Assembly: GCF_001544075.1 (NCBI RefSeq)
Contig: NZ_BCNT01000001.1
Span: forward strand, 248,001 to 312,000
DNA: 64,000 bases
Direction: 5' to 3'
Origin: Comamonas terrae
Lineage (GTDB): Bacteria; Pseudomonadota; Gammaproteobacteria; Burkholderiales; Burkholderiaceae_C
Numbering within the stretch: the first letter of the stretch is position 1; each line of letters opens with the position of its first letter. The translations under genes and the position numbers were made by a program. Positions 1 through 9,155 of this stretch are shown here, one piece after another. The notes under the pieces were generated by a model that worked only from the letters and a program-made list of their open reading frames with translations, was not told where the DNA came from and ran no database searches.

Positions 1-591
1 CCAGCCCAGCTCCTCCCAGTTGGCCGAAGTCAGGCCGCGCAGCGGAAACCACTGCAACTGCCCGCCGAAGATCACCAGCAGCGCCACGCCGAGCACAAAG
101 CCCGGAATCGCATAGCCCACCAGGATCAGCAGCGTGGTGACCAGGTCGAAGCGCGAGCCCGCGCGCACGGCCTTGGCAATGCCCAGCGGCACGGCCACCA
201 GGTAGCTGATGAAGAAGGTCCACAGCCCCAGGCTGGCCGAGACGGGCAGCTTTTCCTTGATCAGCTGCCACACCTCCTTGTTCTGGAAGAAGCTGCGCCC
301 CAGGTCGAACCGCGCGAACTGGCCCAGCATCTGGAAAAAGCGCACATGGGCCGGCTTGTCGAAACCGTACAGCGCCTTGATCTGCTCGATGCGCTGCGGG
401 TCCACCCCCTGGGCGCCGCGATAGGCCATGCCGCCGCCCTCGGCCCCGCGGCCGATGCCGGCCTTGGCCTCGGCCAGATATTGCTCGACCGGGCCGCCCG
501 GCACGAACTGCACGACCACGAAAGTCATGAGCAGCACGCCCAGCAGGGTCGGCACCATCAACAACAAGCGCTTGAGTATGTAAGCCCACAT
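1..591 (-). CDS. yejB: ABC transporter permease, YejB-like (partial, C-terminus off window)
   Basis: Inner-membrane permease of a peptide/microcin C-type ABC importer. Translation from the ATG at 591 begins MWAYILKRLLLMVPTLLG, the typical first membrane helix of DppB/YejB permeases, and continues through a periplasmic loop (PGGPVEQYLAEAKAG) to helices near residues 120-175. 197 residues are present; the rest lies before base 1. It lies 131 bases downstream of the binding-protein gene on the same strand, so the two probably form an operon whose yejE and yejF partners would be further left. YejB is preferred over DppB/OppB because the neighbour is YejA-like. Confidence 0.88.
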   Translation of the reverse strand, partial: MWAYILKRLLLMVPTLLGVLLMTFVVVQFVPGGPVEQYLAEAKAGIGRGAEGGGMAYRGAQGVDPQRIEQIKALYGFDKPAHVRFFQMLGQFARFDLGRSFFQNKEVWQLIKEKLPVSASLGLWTFFISYLVAVPLGIAKAVRAGSRFDLVTTLLILVGYAIPGFVLGVALLVIFGGQLQWFPLRGLTSANWEELGW

Positions 592-722
592 AACATCGCA
601 TTATGTCCAGAGAGCTGCAGGCCACGGCGCAAGCCTGTGACGCTTTGCAACCCTATTGACAAGCTCGGCGGCAGGACGCCCGCCCTGGCCGCCGAGACCA
701 TCACCAGGCGCCACCATGCCGC

Positions 723-2645
723 TCAGGGAGCCGGCGCCGTGCGCGGGGGCATGCGCGCCCACCAGGTATTGATCACCCAGGTCTCGCCCGGCGCATAGGC
801 CGGCACCACGGCCGGGCGCACCAGGCGCCAGGAGTCGTACACCATGCGGTGCGTGCCCGCGCTCCATTGCGGAATCAGATAATGGCCGGCGGCAATGATG
901 CGGTCCAGCGCATGGCAGGCCGGCAGCAGCTCTTGCTCGGACTTGGCCTCGGTCATCTTCTTGATGATGGCATCGACCGCGGGATTCTTCACACCCGGGA
1001 AATTGCCCGCGCCCTCGGTGTCGGCCGAACGACTGCCGAACAGGTCGGCGAACTCCTGGCCGGGGTTGTTCGTGCCCTGGTAGGCGATGGAGATAATGTC
1101 GTAGTCGAACTTGTCCACGCGCTGCTGGTACAGCGCGAAGTCCACGGGACGAAAGCGCAGCCGTATGCCCAGCTTCTCGAGGTTGCGCATCCAGGGCGCC
1201 ACCTGCCGGATGCCGCTTTCGCTGCTGTCCAGGTATTCCAGCTCCATGGCTTCGCCCCGGGCATTGCGCAGCACCCCGTCCTGCACGGCCCAGCCCGCGT
1301 CGCGCAGCAGCTGCTGCGCCTTGCGCAGGTTGTCGCGCAGGGTCTGGCCGCTGTCGGTGCGCGGCGGCTCGGTCATCAGGCCGAAGGCCGCTGCCGGAAT
1401 ATCCTTTTTCCAGGGCTCCATCAGCGCCAGCTCGCGGTCGTCGGGCATGCCATGGGTCTCGCAGGCCGTGTTGCCGAACAAGCCCTGCACGCGCTGGTAG
1501 GAGCCATAGAACATCTGGCGGTTCATCCACTCGAAGTCCAGGGCCAGGCCCAGGGCCTGGCGCACGCGCACGTCCTGCAGCAGGGGCCGGCGCGTATTGA
1601 GCACATAGCTCTGGAAGCCCGAGGGCAGGCGGTTGGCGAATTCGCCCTTGACCAGCTGTCCCGAGTCGAAACGCTTGCCATACAGGCGCCGCGCCCAGTC
1701 GCCGGCGCTGAAAAACCGCATCAGGTCGAACTCGCCGGCCTTGAGCGCCTCCAGGCGGGCCGTGTTGTCGCGGTAGATCTTGACCGTGACATGGTCGAAA
1801 TTGGCGGTACCCACGCGTACCGGCAGCTTTGCGCCCCAGTAGCCCGGGTCGCGCACATAGGTGATGTCCTTGCCGAAGCGCACCGGACCGATCCGGTACG
1901 GGCCGCTGCCGATGGGCACATCCGTCACCACCTGGTCGAAAGGCTTGGGCTTGCCGTTTTCCTGCCCCCAGTCGCGGCTGAAGACGGGCAGTGCGCCCAC
2001 CACCAGCGGCAGCTCGCGGTTGGGCTGCTTGAAGCGAAAGCGCACCGTGCGCTCGTCAAGGACATCGACGCCGTCCACATCAACGAGCAGCGTCTTGTAG
2101 CCGGGCAGCGCATGGGGGCCGGTCAGCGTCTCGTAGCTGTGCCTGACGTCGGCGGCCGTCACCGGCTTGCCGTTGTGAAAGCGCGCCTGGGGCCGCAGCC
2201 GGAAGCTGGCCGACAGCCCGTCGGGCGCCACCGTCACATCCTCGGCCAGCAGGCCGTAGCCCGTGGCCGTTTCGTCCAGCGAAGGCGTCAGCAAGGTATC
2301 GAACATCAGCTCGGCCAGATAGGCCGGGGCCGATCCCTTGATCGTGAACGGGTTGTATTTGTCGAAGGTCGAGATGCGCAGATTGCTCACCAGCCGCAGT
2401 TCGCCGCCCTTGGGCGCCTGCGGATTCACATAGGAGAAATGGGCGAATCCCGGCGGATACAGCGGCTTGCCCCAGAGGGCATAGGCATGGTCCGCCCAGG
2501 CCGGCGTGCCGGCCCAGGCGCCGGCAAGCAGCAGTGCGAGCACCGCACGCGGCCGGCGCAGTCTCGATCCGGGCCGGACTTCCGCCTCCGCCGCACGGCA
2601 GGCATGTCCGCTTGTCTGTGTAAGTCCTGTCAACCAATGGCGCAT
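723..2645 (-). CDS. yejA: Extracellular solute-binding protein family 5, YejA-like
   Basis: Periplasmic binding protein for an oligopeptide (microcin C type) ABC importer, 640 residues. The start chosen is the ATG at 2645; the open frame runs further upstream but would overlap the divergent fabI start. A basic stretch then a hydrophobic segment ending GTPAWA near residue 50 is a signal peptide, with an unusually long n-region; a later start is possible. The mature part opens [15 protein letters not shown] and [15 protein letters not shown], the YejA signature, followed by typical SBP_bac_5 sequence ([17 protein letters not shown]). It precedes yejB in the same orientation. Confidence 0.9.
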   Translation of the reverse strand: MRHWLTGLTQTSGHACRAAEAEVRPGSRLRRPRAVLALLLAGAWAGTPAWADHAYALWGKPLYPPGFAHFSYVNPQAPKGGELRLVSNLRISTFDKYNPFTIKGSAPAYLAELMFDTLLTPSLDETATGYGLLAEDVTVAPDGLSASFRLRPQARFHNGKPVTAADVRHSYETLTGPHALPGYKTLLVDVDGVDVLDERTVRFRFKQPNRELPLVVGALPVFSRDWGQENGKPKPFDQVVTDVPIGSGPYRIGPVRFGKDITYVRDPGYWGAKLPVRVGTANFDHVTVKIYRDNTARLEALKAGEFDLMRFFSAGDWARRLYGKRFDSGQLVKGEFANRLPSGFQSYVLNTRRPLLQDVRVRQALGLALDFEWMNRQMFYGSYQRVQGLFGNTACETHGMPDDRELALMEPWKKDIPAAAFGLMTEPPRTDSGQTLRDNLRKAQQLLRDAGWAVQDGVLRNARGEAMELEYLDSSESGIRQVAPWMRNLEKLGIRLRFRPVDFALYQQRVDKFDYDIISIAYQGTNNPGQEFADLFGSRSADTEGAGNFPGVKNPAVDAIIKKMTEAKSEQELLPACHALDRIIAAGHYLIPQWSAGTHRMVYDSWRLVRPAVVPAYAPGETWVINTWWARMPPRTAPAP

Positions 2646-2767
2646 GCGACAATTCTGCCCCAGACGAGACACCGCCAATCTGGCGGACTCTGACGCCCGC
2701 CGGGCCCCGCATGGGCTGCCCGGCCCGGGCGGAGCCAAATTCCACCTTTCTTTCTTGGAGAACAACA

Positions 2768-3568
2768 ATGGGTTTTCTCGCCGGTAAAAAACTGCTGATC
2801 ACGGGCGTTCTGTCCAACCGCTCCATTGCCTACGGCGTGGCCAAGGCCTGCCACCAGCAAGGCGCCGAGCTGGCTTTCAGCTATGTGGGCGAGCGCTTCA
2901 AGGACCGCATCACCGAATTTGCGGCCGAATTCGATTCCAAGCTGGTGTTCGACTGCGACGTGGGCGACGACGCCCAGATCGAGAAGCTGTTTGCCGACAT
3001 CGGCGCCACCTGGGGCAAGTTCGACGGCTTTCTGCACTCCATCGGCTTTGCGCCGCGCGAGGCCATTGCCGGCAACTTCCTGGACGGCCTGACGCGCGAG
3101 AATTTCAGGATCGCCCACGACATCAGCGCCTACAGCTTCCCGGCCATGGCCAAGGCAGCCCTGCCCTATCTGAACGACAAGTCCTCGCTGCTGACGCTGT
3201 CCTACCTGGGCGCGCTGCGCTCCATCCCCAACTACAACACCATGGGCCTGGCCAAGGCTTCGCTGGAAGCCTCCGTGCGCTACCTGGCCGAAGCCGTCGG
3301 CCGCACCGAGGACGGCCGCGCCATCCGCGCCAACGGCATTTCCGCCGGCCCGATCAAGACCCTGGCCGCCTCGGGCATCAAGGACTTCGGCAAGCTGCTG
3401 GGCCGCGTGGCCGACGCAGCCCCGCTGCGCCGCAACGTGACCATCGAGGACGTGGGCAACGTGGCCGCCTTCCTGTTCTCGGACCTGGCCTCGGGCGTGA
3501 CCGCCGAGATCACCTATGTGGACGGCGGCTTCAGCCAGACAGCCGGCCTGTCCGCTGACCAGGTGTGA
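2768..3568 (+). CDS. fabI: Enoyl-[acyl-carrier-protein] reductase (NADH)
   Basis: Catalyses the last reduction of each fatty-acid elongation cycle in the cytoplasm. The 266-residue protein is a short-chain dehydrogenase of the FabI type, matching the usual length of about 262. The N-terminal dinucleotide site ([17 protein letters not shown]) is clear, and the catalytic Tyr156-x6-Lys163 sits in the characteristic [16 protein letters not shown]. The ATG at 2768 has a GGAG eight bases upstream, which decides against the in-frame start at 2711. It is transcribed away from yejA and followed by hairpins at 3583-3610. Confidence 0.97.
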   Translation: MGFLAGKKLLITGVLSNRSIAYGVAKACHQQGAELAFSYVGERFKDRITEFAAEFDSKLVFDCDVGDDAQIEKLFADIGATWGKFDGFLHSIGFAPREAIAGNFLDGLTRENFRIAHDISAYSFPAMAKAALPYLNDKSSLLTLSYLGALRSIPNYNTMGLAKASLEASVRYLAEAVGRTEDGRAIRANGISAGPIKTLAASGIKDFGKLLGRVADAAPLRRNVTIEDVGNVAAFLFSDLASGVTAEITYVDGGFSQTAGLSADQV

Positions 3569-3582
3569 ACTTGTAGCCTCCT

Positions 3583-3720
3583 GAGCCGCTGCGCGGCTCC
3601 CCCGAGGGGGACGGCAGCCTCGCGGCGGGGCGGCCCTTGCTTGCTGCCCCTCGCTGGGGCCGCGCCGGTTTTGGCCTCTCGCCGCATCCCAAGCCCTGCA
3701 ACTGCGGGGCTTTTGCTTTT
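3583..3720 (+). terminator. Hairpins and terminator after fabI
   Basis: Three self-complementary stretches follow fabI: GAGCCGC/GCGGCTC at 3583-3599, CCCCC/GGGGG at 3599-3610, and AAGCCCTGC/GCGGGGCTT at 3691-3712 followed by TTTTGCTTTT. The last looks like a rho-independent terminator. The first two, with the GC-rich text between, resemble intergenic repeat sequence I associate with Comamonadaceae genomes, which is recollection only. Confidence 0.6.
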
Positions 3721-3794
3721 CGGGAAAGACCTGCATCGACAAACCCCAAGGCCCTGCCTAGCATGCGACGCATCACTCACCCCGGAGGGAAGGC

Positions 3795-4694
3795 ATGCAT
3801 TACCGCCACCTGCTGCGCACCATGCTTGCCGCAACGCTGCTCGCCTGCGGTCTGGTTCTGCCCCCCGGCCTTCAAGCGCGGGATGCCGCACCGGTATCGC
3901 CCGCGCTGATGCTGGCCCATGTCTGGCGCCAGGGTCTGCCGCTGCAGGACTACTGGGTCAGCGAGAAATACGACGGCGTGCGCGGCTACTGGGATGGGCA
4001 GCGGCTCATCAGCCGCGGCGGCAACCCGATTGCCGCACCCGCCTGGTTCACCGCCGGCTGGCCCGCCACCCCCATGGACGGCGAGCTCTGGGCCGGGCGC
4101 GGCCAGTTCGCCCATGCCCAGGCCACGACGGCACAGGCAGCACCCGACGATGCGGCCTGGCGCCGCTTGCGGTTCATGGTGTTCGACCTGCCCGCCGCCC
4201 CGGGCAGCTTCGACCAGCGTCTGCCCATGCTGCAGGCCACGGTCAAGACCATCGACCGCCCCTGGGTGCAGGCCGTGGCGCAGCGCAAGCTGGCCGGCGA
4301 AGCCGAGCTGCAGGCCTGGCTCGGCCAGGTGGTGCGCGGTGGCGGCGAAGGCCTGATGCTGCACAAGGGCAGCGCCATCTACCGCAGCGGGCGCAGCGAC
4401 GACCTGCTCAAGCTCAAGCCCTTCGACGATGCCGAGGCCCGGGTGGTCGGCTACAGGAATGGCAAGGGCCAATGGGAAGGCATGACCGGTGCCCTGGTGG
4501 TGCAGACACCCGAGGGCCGGCAGTTTGCGCTCGGCGCGGGCCTCACGGCCGCCCTGCGCAGAAACCCGCCGCCGCTGGGCAGCTGGGTCACCTACCGCTA
4601 CCAGGGCCTGCACGAGAAAAGCGGGCTGCCCCGCTTTGCACGCTTTCTGCGGGTCAGGCAGGAGCTGGACTACCTGCCGGCTGCCGTCCAATGA
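3795..4694 (+). CDS. ATP-dependent DNA ligase, small secreted (LigE-like) type
   Basis: Nucleotidyltransferase-type ligase of 299 residues that seals nicks using ATP. The adenylation motif KYDGVRG places the nucleophilic lysine at residue 58, motif III is DGELW near residue 97, and motif V is LLKLKPF near residue 200; an OB-fold tail follows with no extra domains. The first 28 residues (LLRTMLAATLLACGLVLPPGLQA) are a signal peptide, so the enzyme is probably periplasmic, as known for Lig E of proteobacteria, which has been linked to handling of external or incoming DNA. The start ATG at 3795 is preceded by GGAGGGAAGGC. Confidence 0.9.
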   Translation: MHYRHLLRTMLAATLLACGLVLPPGLQARDAAPVSPALMLAHVWRQGLPLQDYWVSEKYDGVRGYWDGQRLISRGGNPIAAPAWFTAGWPATPMDGELWAGRGQFAHAQATTAQAAPDDAAWRRLRFMVFDLPAAPGSFDQRLPMLQATVKTIDRPWVQAVAQRKLAGEAELQAWLGQVVRGGGEGLMLHKGSAIYRSGRSDDLLKLKPFDDAEARVVGYRNGKGQWEGMTGALVVQTPEGRQFALGAGLTAALRRNPPPLGSWVTYRYQGLHEKSGLPRFARFLRVRQELDYLPAAVQ

Positions 4695-4699
4695 TCACC

Positions 4700-4762
4700 T
4701 TTTGATAGCTGCTTGCGCTTTGCTGGAAAGCGTTCGGGCCGCTTTGGAGCCCAAAGCCACCA
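4700..4762. repeat. Dispersed intergenic repeat, copy 1
   Basis: The gap between the convergent ligase and IclR genes begins TTTTGATAGCTGCTTGCGCT and continues with an imperfect inverted repeat (GCTTTGCTGGAAAGC). Related text with the core ATAG-(A)GC(T/A)GCTTGCGCTT recurs at 23386-23440 and 29090-29140, and more distantly at 62095-62205. It probably serves as a transcription terminator here; the origin of the family is unknown to me. Confidence 0.55.
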
Positions 4763-4765
4763 CGA

Positions 4766-5494
4766 TCAAGGCAGTTGTGCGCCCAGCGCACGCGCGGCTT
4801 CCAGCACGTTCCTTATGTAGCGCTCGTCATAGCGATGCGCCGGCATGGTCAGCGTCAGAGCGGCCGCCAGCGCGCTGTCCTTGCGGAACACCGGCGCCGA
4901 GATGCCGGCGATCTCGCTGTGCCGGTCGCCCACCAGCGCCTCGTAGCCATTGGCACGCACGCGGGCATAGTGCGCCCTGTCCTTCTTCACCCAGTCGCCC
5001 AGCTCGGGATCGAAGGCCACCAGCACCCGCCCGCCCGCCCCCTTGCCCAGCGGCAGCAGGTCGCCCACGCGCGCGTGGTCGCGCACCGGGTGCGGCGAGT
5101 CCACGCGGTACAGGCACAGCCTGTCCCTGCCCTGGCGCACATGGTAGGCCGCGCTCTCGCCCGTGGCCTGCACCAGGGCGCGCAGCGCGGGCATGACCAG
5201 CTTGTCCAGCGAAAAGCTCTGCGCATAGACCGCATGCAGCCGCGCCACGGCCGGGCCCACGGCATAGCGGCCGTCGTCCTGGCGCACCACCCAGCCGCCA
5301 TGCTCCAGCGAGGCCAGCAGCCGCAGCACCGTGCTTTTGTAGAGCCGGGTGCGCTCGGCCAGCTCGGCCAGGCCCAGCGCCACATCGCCATCGCGGAAGG
5401 CGGCAAGCACGCTCAGGGCCCGGTCCACGGCAGCCACGCCGCCAGGCGCTGCATTTTCGTCGGCCACCGACTCGGTCGCGGATTTGCGCGGCAT
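4766..5494 (-). CDS. IclR-family transcriptional regulator
   Basis: Regulator of 242 residues with an N-terminal winged helix (VDRALSVLAAFRDGDVALGLAELAERTRL, then YKSTVLRLLASLEHGGWV as recognition helix) and a C-terminal IclR effector domain (GESAAYHVRQGRDRLCLYRVDSPH; GAGGRVLVAF; SEIAGISAPVFR). The ATG at 5494 has GAGGAG upstream; a longer frame to 5548 lacks such a site. It is divergent from the HMG-CoA-lyase-like gene, and palindromes in the shared 121-base gap fit autoregulation and control of that cluster. The ligand is unknown, probably an organic acid or its CoA ester. Confidence 0.93.
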   Translation of the reverse strand: MPRKSATESVADENAAPGGVAAVDRALSVLAAFRDGDVALGLAELAERTRLYKSTVLRLLASLEHGGWVVRQDDGRYAVGPAVARLHAVYAQSFSLDKLVMPALRALVQATGESAAYHVRQGRDRLCLYRVDSPHPVRDHARVGDLLPLGKGAGGRVLVAFDPELGDWVKKDRAHYARVRANGYEALVGDRHSEIAGISAPVFRKDSALAAALTLTMPAHRYDERYIRNVLEAARALGAQLP

Positions 5495-5547
5495 AGGAAC
5501 TCCTCGCCTGCTTCTTGACAAGGCAGCAAGTCGCAAGCAGTATTTCA

Positions 5548-5578
5548 ATAGAAAGAATTTAGTTCTATCTATTAGAAC
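5548..5578. promoter_or_regulatory. Putative IclR-type operator
   Basis: The AT-rich gap between the iclR-like gene and the lyase gene contains a perfect inverted repeat GTTCTA-N5-TAGAAC at 5562-5578, overlapping a second pair ATAGAA (5548-5553) and TTCTAT (5563-5568). Palindromes of this size are typical IclR-family targets. Position and symmetry are seen; binding is inference. Confidence 0.55.
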
Positions 5579-5615
5579 ACTTTATTCAAGCCAATCCAAG
5601 CCCAGGCGCCGCCCT

Positions 5616-6557
5616 ATGTCATACAAACCCCGTTTCGACGTTCTCATCAGCGAAGTCGGCCCGCGCGACGGCCTGCAGTCCGTGGCTTCCACCATGGCCA
5701 CCGGGCACAAGCTCGCCTGGATCGATGCGCTGGCCGCCTCCGGCCTGCAGGAGATCGAGGTGGGCTCCTTTGTATCGCCCAGGCTGCTGCCGCAGATGGC
5801 CGATGCCGACCGGGTCGTCGCCCATGCCATCCAGCACCCCGGCCTCACCGTCATGGCGCTGGTGCCCAATCTCAAGGGCGCCGAAGCTGCCATGCGTGCC
5901 GGCGCGCACAAGATCACGCTGCCCGTGTCGGCCAGCCCTGCGCACTCCATGGCCAATGTGCGCAAGACACCCCAGCAGATGGTCGACGAGGTGCGCGCCA
6001 TCGCCCGGCTGCGCGACGAGATCGCGCCTCGGGTGCATATCGAGGCCGGCATCTCCACGGCCTTCGGCTGCACCCTGCAGGGCCTGGTGCCCGAGGACGA
6101 GGTGATTGCCCTGGCCGTGGCCTGCGTGGCCGCGGGGGCCGACGAGTCGGGCCTGTCGGACACCACGGGCATGGCCAACCCGGCCCAGGTCAAGCGCCTG
6201 TTCATGCGCTTGCGCGCCGAGCTGGGCGAGCGGGCCGGCGCCGCCCATATGCACAACACGCGCGGCCTGGGCCTGGCCAATTGCCTTGCCGCCTACGAGG
6301 CCGGGGTGCGCACCTTCGATGCCTCGCAGGCGGGGCTGGGCGGCTGCCCCTATGCGCCGGGCGCCTCCGGCAACGTGGTGACCGAGGACCTGGTCTTCAT
6401 GTTCGAGGCCATGGGCATACGCACCGGCGTGGATCTGGAGCGCCTCATCGCCGCGCGCCAGGCGCTGGCCGCCGGCCTGCCCGGCGAGGAGCTTTACGGC
6501 ATGCTGCCGCCGGCCGGCCTGCCCCAGGGCTTCGAGCCCCGCAAATACGCCGCGTAG
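5616..6557 (+). CDS. Hydroxymethylglutaryl-CoA lyase-like enzyme
   Basis: HMGL-like TIM-barrel aldolase of 313 residues. It would cleave a 3-hydroxy-3-methyl-acyl-CoA such as HMG-CoA to acetoacetate plus acetyl-CoA, or a related citramalyl-type substrate. EVGPRDGLQ near residue 12 carries the conserved Arg-Asp of the active site, SDTTGMANP lies mid-protein, HMHNTRGLGLAN holds the metal-binding HxH, and GLGGCPYAPGASGNV is the cysteine-loop signature. The ATG at 5616 is chosen because the longer frame back to 5349 overlaps the IclR gene. It heads a cluster with a CoA transferase and a Bug receptor. Confidence 0.92.
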   Translation: MSYKPRFDVLISEVGPRDGLQSVASTMATGHKLAWIDALAASGLQEIEVGSFVSPRLLPQMADADRVVAHAIQHPGLTVMALVPNLKGAEAAMRAGAHKITLPVSASPAHSMANVRKTPQQMVDEVRAIARLRDEIAPRVHIEAGISTAFGCTLQGLVPEDEVIALAVACVAAGADESGLSDTTGMANPAQVKRLFMRLRAELGERAGAAHMHNTRGLGLANCLAAYEAGVRTFDASQAGLGGCPYAPGASGNVVTEDLVFMFEAMGIRTGVDLERLIAARQALAAGLPGEELYGMLPPAGLPQGFEPRKYAA

Positions 6558-6650
6558 GCAGCCAGCCTGGCCCGGGCCGCCGTCTTCCCAGGGCAGCTCC
6601 GCCAGACCGCAGCCACGCATACAAAAAATTACCTTTTTCCTTTTCTTTTC

Positions 6651-7874
6651 ATGAGCGATTCCACCCTCTCCGGCCTTCCCTCCGCCAGCCCGGCCAGCCT
6701 GCCGTATTCGGGCATCCGCGTGGTCGAGTTCACCCACATGGTCATGGGCCCGAGCTGCGGCCTGATGCTGGCCGACCTGGGCGCCGAAGTCATCAAGGTC
6801 GAGCCCGTGGGCCACGGCCGCAATGGCGACGCCACGCGCAAGCTGCTGGGCTCGGGTGCGGGTTTTTTCCCGCTGTTCAACCGCAACAAGAAAAGCCTCA
6901 CGCTGGACCTGCAGACGCCCGAAGGCAAGCAAGCCGCGCTGCGCCTGATCGCCTCGGCCGACGTGGTGACCGAGAACTTCAAGCCCGGCACCATGCAAAA
7001 GCTGGGCCTGGACTATGAAAGCCTCAGGGAGCGCTTTCCGCGCCTCATCTATGTCAGCCACAAGGGATTCCTGCCCGGCCCCTACGAGCACCGCACCGCG
7101 CTGGATGAAGTGGTGCAGATGATGGGCGGCCTGGCCTACATGACGGGGCGCCCCGGCGACCCCTTGCGCGCCGGCACCAGCGTCAACGACATCATGGGCG
7201 GCATGTTTGGCGCCATGGGCGCCATGGCAGCCCTGGCCCAGCGCGAGAAAACCGGCAGAGGCCAGGAGGTGCAGAGCGCGCTGTTCGAGAACAACGTCTT
7301 CCTGATCGCCCAGCACATGATGCAGTACGCCGTCACCGGCAAGCCCGCGGCGCCCATGCCGGCGCGCATTTCGGCCTGGGCGATCTACGACGTGTTCGAG
7401 GTCCAGGGCGGCGAGCAGATCTTCCTGGCCGTGGTCAGCGACGGCGCCTGGCGCGTCTTCTGCGATGCCTTCGGCCTGGGCGAGTGGCGCGACGATCCGC
7501 GCCTGGCCACCAACAACGACCGCGTGCAGGCCCGCAGCTGGCTCATGCCGCTGCTGCGCGAAAAAATGGCCGGCTACAGCGCCTCCCATATCGCCAAGGT
7601 CTTCGAGGAACAAGGCCTGCCGTTCGCGCCCATCGCGCGTCCCCACGACCTGCTCGAGGACGAGCACCTGAACGCCACGGGTGCGCTGGCCCCCATCGAG
7701 CTGCCCGACGGCCGCGCCAGCAAGACCGTGCTGCTGCCGCTCACGCTGGACGGCAGGCACCTTGAAGTGCGCCTGTCGCCGCCCAAGCTGGGCGAGCACA
7801 GCCTGGAGATCCTGACCGCGCTGGGCTACACGCCCGCGCAGGCCCAGGCGTTGGCCCAGGGCCAGCCACTTTGA
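6651..7874 (+). CDS. CaiB/BaiF (class III) CoA-transferase family protein
   Basis: Family III CoA transferase of 407 residues, moving CoA between carboxylic acids in the cytoplasm. Seen are the N-terminal signature GIRVVEFTHMVMGPSCGLMLADLGAEVIKVEP, FNRNKKSLTLDLQTPEG, the conserved aspartate region GSVNDIMGGMFGAMGAMAAL-like (GTSVNDIMGG), and the C-terminal LGEHSLEILTALGY. It is 93 bases after the lyase gene on the same strand. The natural reading is activation of an imported acid to its CoA ester before lyase cleavage; the substrate cannot be read from sequence. An adenine/pyrimidine-rich leader without a strong ribosome site precedes it. Confidence 0.92.
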   Translation: MSDSTLSGLPSASPASLPYSGIRVVEFTHMVMGPSCGLMLADLGAEVIKVEPVGHGRNGDATRKLLGSGAGFFPLFNRNKKSLTLDLQTPEGKQAALRLIASADVVTENFKPGTMQKLGLDYESLRERFPRLIYVSHKGFLPGPYEHRTALDEVVQMMGGLAYMTGRPGDPLRAGTSVNDIMGGMFGAMGAMAALAQREKTGRGQEVQSALFENNVFLIAQHMMQYAVTGKPAAPMPARISAWAIYDVFEVQGGEQIFLAVVSDGAWRVFCDAFGLGEWRDDPRLATNNDRVQARSWLMPLLREKMAGYSASHIAKVFEEQGLPFAPIARPHDLLEDEHLNATGALAPIELPDGRASKTVLLPLTLDGRHLEVRLSPPKLGEHSLEILTALGYTPAQAQALAQGQPL

Positions 7875-8030
7875 ACCGGCAGGCTGCCCTGCCCCACCGG
7901 TGCAGGCAGCCATACCGACCGCAGCACTGACCACCGCCGGCGCTGCCGAACCCGCCCCGCCACAAGGCGCCTGCGCGCGCCCCGGGGATTGCTTTGCCCG
8001 GCCTTTGCCGGGATTCCAGGAGACAAGACC

Positions 8031-9059
8031 ATGATGAACACGCATTCCATCCAGCCCCTTCAAGCACCCGCAGCCAGCCGCCCGGGCCGCAGAGCCTTTG
8101 CCGCCGGCGCGCTGCTGGCCCTGGCGCTTGCCGCCGGCCATGCCGTGGCCCAGCCCGGCGAGTGGCCGGCCAAGGCCATACGCATGGTCGTGCCCTACAC
8201 GCCGGGTGGCGGCACGGATGTCGTCACCCGCCTGATCAGCGAGCGCGTGGCCAACCTCAACCGCTGGGTGATCGTGGTGGACAACAAGCCGGGCGCGGGC
8301 GGCAACATCGGCCTGGATGCCGTGGCCAAGTCCGCGGCCGACGGCTATACCTTCGGCATGGGCCAGACGGCCAATCTGGCCATCAATCCGGCACTGCTGC
8401 CCAGCATGCCGTTCAATCCCAGGACCGACCTGGTCCCCGTGGCGCTGGTGGCCTCGCAGCCCATGGTGCTGGTCGTGCCCGCAGATTCGCCGTGGAAGTC
8501 GCTGCAGGATCTGATCCAGGCCGCCAAGGCCCAGCCCGGCGGCATCCGCCAGGCTCTGGCTTCCACAGGCACCGTAGGCCACCTGGCCGGAGAAATGCTG
8601 TCCTTCAAGGCCGGAATCCAGGTGCTCAACGTGCCCTACAAAGGCGCTTCGCCGGCCGTCACGGACCTGCTGGGCAGGCAGACGCACTACATGTTCGGTA
8701 CGCCCCAGGCCGTGTATCCGCTGATCAAGGGCCAGCGCCTGCGCGCGCTGGCGGTGACTTCGGCCCAGCGCCTGCCCATACTGCCCCAGGTGCCCACGGT
8801 GGCCGAATCCGGCTTTCCGGGCTTCGAGGCCGTGGACTGGAAGCTGATCGTCGCGCCAAGGAACACGGCCGCGGGCATTGCACAGAAGATGAATGCCGCC
8901 GTGAACCAGGCGCTGCAGGATCCCGGCGTGCTCAAGCAGCTTCAGTCCGAGGGCAGCACGCCCATGGGCGGCAGCCTGCAGCAAGCCCAGGCCTATCTGC
9001 AAAAGGAACAGGCCGGCTGGGCCGCGCTGATCCGCGACGCGAAGATCACGCTGGAATGA
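8031..9059 (+). CDS. Bug-family tripartite tricarboxylate transporter substrate-binding protein
   Basis: Periplasmic TctC/Bug receptor of 342 residues. A signal peptide (RRAFAAGALLALALAAGHAVAQ) is followed by the family's first strand and loop WPAKAIRMVVPYTPGGGTDVVTRL, then NKPGAGGNIGLDAVAKSAADGYT and VPYKGASPAVTDLLGRQ. The ATG at 8031 follows CAGGAGAC. Such receptors are expanded in Burkholderiales and bind carboxylates; here it closes the IclR-lyase-CoA-transferase cluster, so it may deliver the acid that these enzymes degrade. No TctA/TctB membrane genes lie in the window, so any uptake would use components elsewhere, or the protein senses rather than transports. Confidence 0.93.
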   Translation: MMNTHSIQPLQAPAASRPGRRAFAAGALLALALAAGHAVAQPGEWPAKAIRMVVPYTPGGGTDVVTRLISERVANLNRWVIVVDNKPGAGGNIGLDAVAKSAADGYTFGMGQTANLAINPALLPSMPFNPRTDLVPVALVASQPMVLVVPADSPWKSLQDLIQAAKAQPGGIRQALASTGTVGHLAGEMLSFKAGIQVLNVPYKGASPAVTDLLGRQTHYMFGTPQAVYPLIKGQRLRALAVTSAQRLPILPQVPTVAESGFPGFEAVDWKLIVAPRNTAAGIAQKMNAAVNQALQDPGVLKQLQSEGSTPMGGSLQQAQAYLQKEQAGWAALIRDAKITLE

Positions 9060-9155
9060 AGCTATCGTATTGGAAGCAGTCGGCGCTTGCCTTCGCCTGC
9101 TTTCAAGCCGACCACATTGAGAAACCAGGCCAGGCAAGCGCCCGCCGCTATCTTT

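Noticed and set aside
5619..9137. A 1172-codon open frame on the minus strand
   Set aside because: It lies antisense to lyase, CoA-transferase and Bug genes, which have clear family motifs; its translation is low-complexity His/Gly/Gln-rich.
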